DNA of 64,000 nt from Prorocentrum cordatum (lineage: Eukaryota > Sar > Dinophyceae > Prorocentrales > Prorocentraceae): the NCBI GenBank assembly GCA_963575745.1, contig CAUYUJ010015724.1:62001-126000 (forward strand), written 5' to 3'. The notes beneath the pieces were generated by a model that was given only the letters and a program-made list of their open reading frames with translations, searched no databases and was not told where the DNA came from. A program made the position numbers and the translations under genes. How positions within the stretch are numbered: the first letter of the stretch is position 1; each line of letters begins with the position of its first letter. This document shows positions 63,915 through 64,000 of this stretch, in pieces.

Positions 63915-64000
63915 TGGCCGCAGTTGCGGGCAAGTGGAGCATGATGTTGATTGCCGCAGTTGCGGACAGTGTACGCTGGAAAAATCATCATCATCATCAA

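Larger units (their letters stand above)
48513..63965 (+). repeat. Field of CCGCAGTNGCGG dodecamers (about 69 exact copies)
   Basis: By eye I count about 69 exact matches and roughly 10 one-mismatch variants; the first is 48513-48524 and the last 63954-63965. All are in the same orientation; I found no exact reverse copy, and none at all in 1-48512. The variable base is mostly T, then G, then C, with A at three sites (about 51917, 55400, 57622). Copies fall in all six genes, in all three frames, and in every spacer. The arms CCGC and GCGG are complementary, so each copy could form a short RNA hairpin with loop AGUN. Chance expectation is far below one copy. Confidence 0.95.

Noticed and set aside
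48513-63965. HIP1-type or restriction-site explanation for the dodecamer
   Set aside because: HIP1 is a different, fully symmetric octamer of cyanobacteria; this word has an asymmetric, variable centre and one orientation only.
48513-63965. Dodecamer as a by-product of Ala/Val codon bias
   Set aside because: It occurs in all three frames and in non-coding spacers, and is absent from the equally GC-biased genes at 5087-12407 and 14180-14827.

Overview
This window looks like nuclear DNA of a dinoflagellate, most likely a GC-rich, large-genome species of the Prorocentrum type; the genus is inference. The evidence is: relict copies of the 22-nt dinoflagellate spliced leader (best at 2614-2635, 5044-5065 and 61885-61906); pyrimidine tract plus AG acceptors a short distance before start codons; long intron-poor genes, all on the + strand; a duplicated secreted-protein gene; and very abundant (GGA)n/(TCC)n, satellites and small inverted-repeat elements. 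Nothing looks bacterial, so GTG/TTG starts were ignored and ATG starts chosen.

Layout. 1-2205 and 14303-16525 are two copies of a segment with a small cysteine-rich secreted protein; the coding parts look identical and the flanks differ slightly. Between them, 5087-12407 holds a probable multi-exon gene (first exon with an RNase H/hAT-transposase-like look) whose introns carry (GGA)n, a TATGC array and a GTGGATTTCGA array. From 16.5 to 48 kb I see almost no credible coding. This stretch holds a strand-switching satellite (20.1-21.6 kb), a 90-bp tandem array (23.5-24.5 kb), several families of roughly 120-200 bp MITE-like elements, and a 6.7-kb foldback-type element (37419-44132). That element has TA-bounded terminal inverted repeats around two head-to-head arrays of a ~108-bp unit.

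48.4-64.0 kb is different: six + strand genes in a row. They are a Gly/Trp-rich protein, an unknown protein, a large frameshifted protein, a small frameshifted protein, a 1371-residue DDE-type transposase with an OTU-like motif, and an endonuclease/exonuclease/phosphatase (EEP)-like protein. All six genes and their spacers are peppered with one dodecamer, CCGCAGTNGCGG. I counted about 69 exact copies by eye, all on the + strand, and none in the first 48.5 kb. It occurs in all three reading frames (giving AVA, RSCG or PQLR peptides) as well as in spacers. In RNA each copy could form a 4-bp GC stem closed by an AGUN tetraloop.

The dodecamer field is the strongest candidate for an undescribed system here. 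The transposase plus EEP-like nuclease suggest the 48.4-64 kb block may itself be, or derive from, a large mobile element. Four frame breaks in three of these genes are each explained by one missing base, three of them at possible homopolymers, so assembly error must be excluded before calling them pseudogenes.
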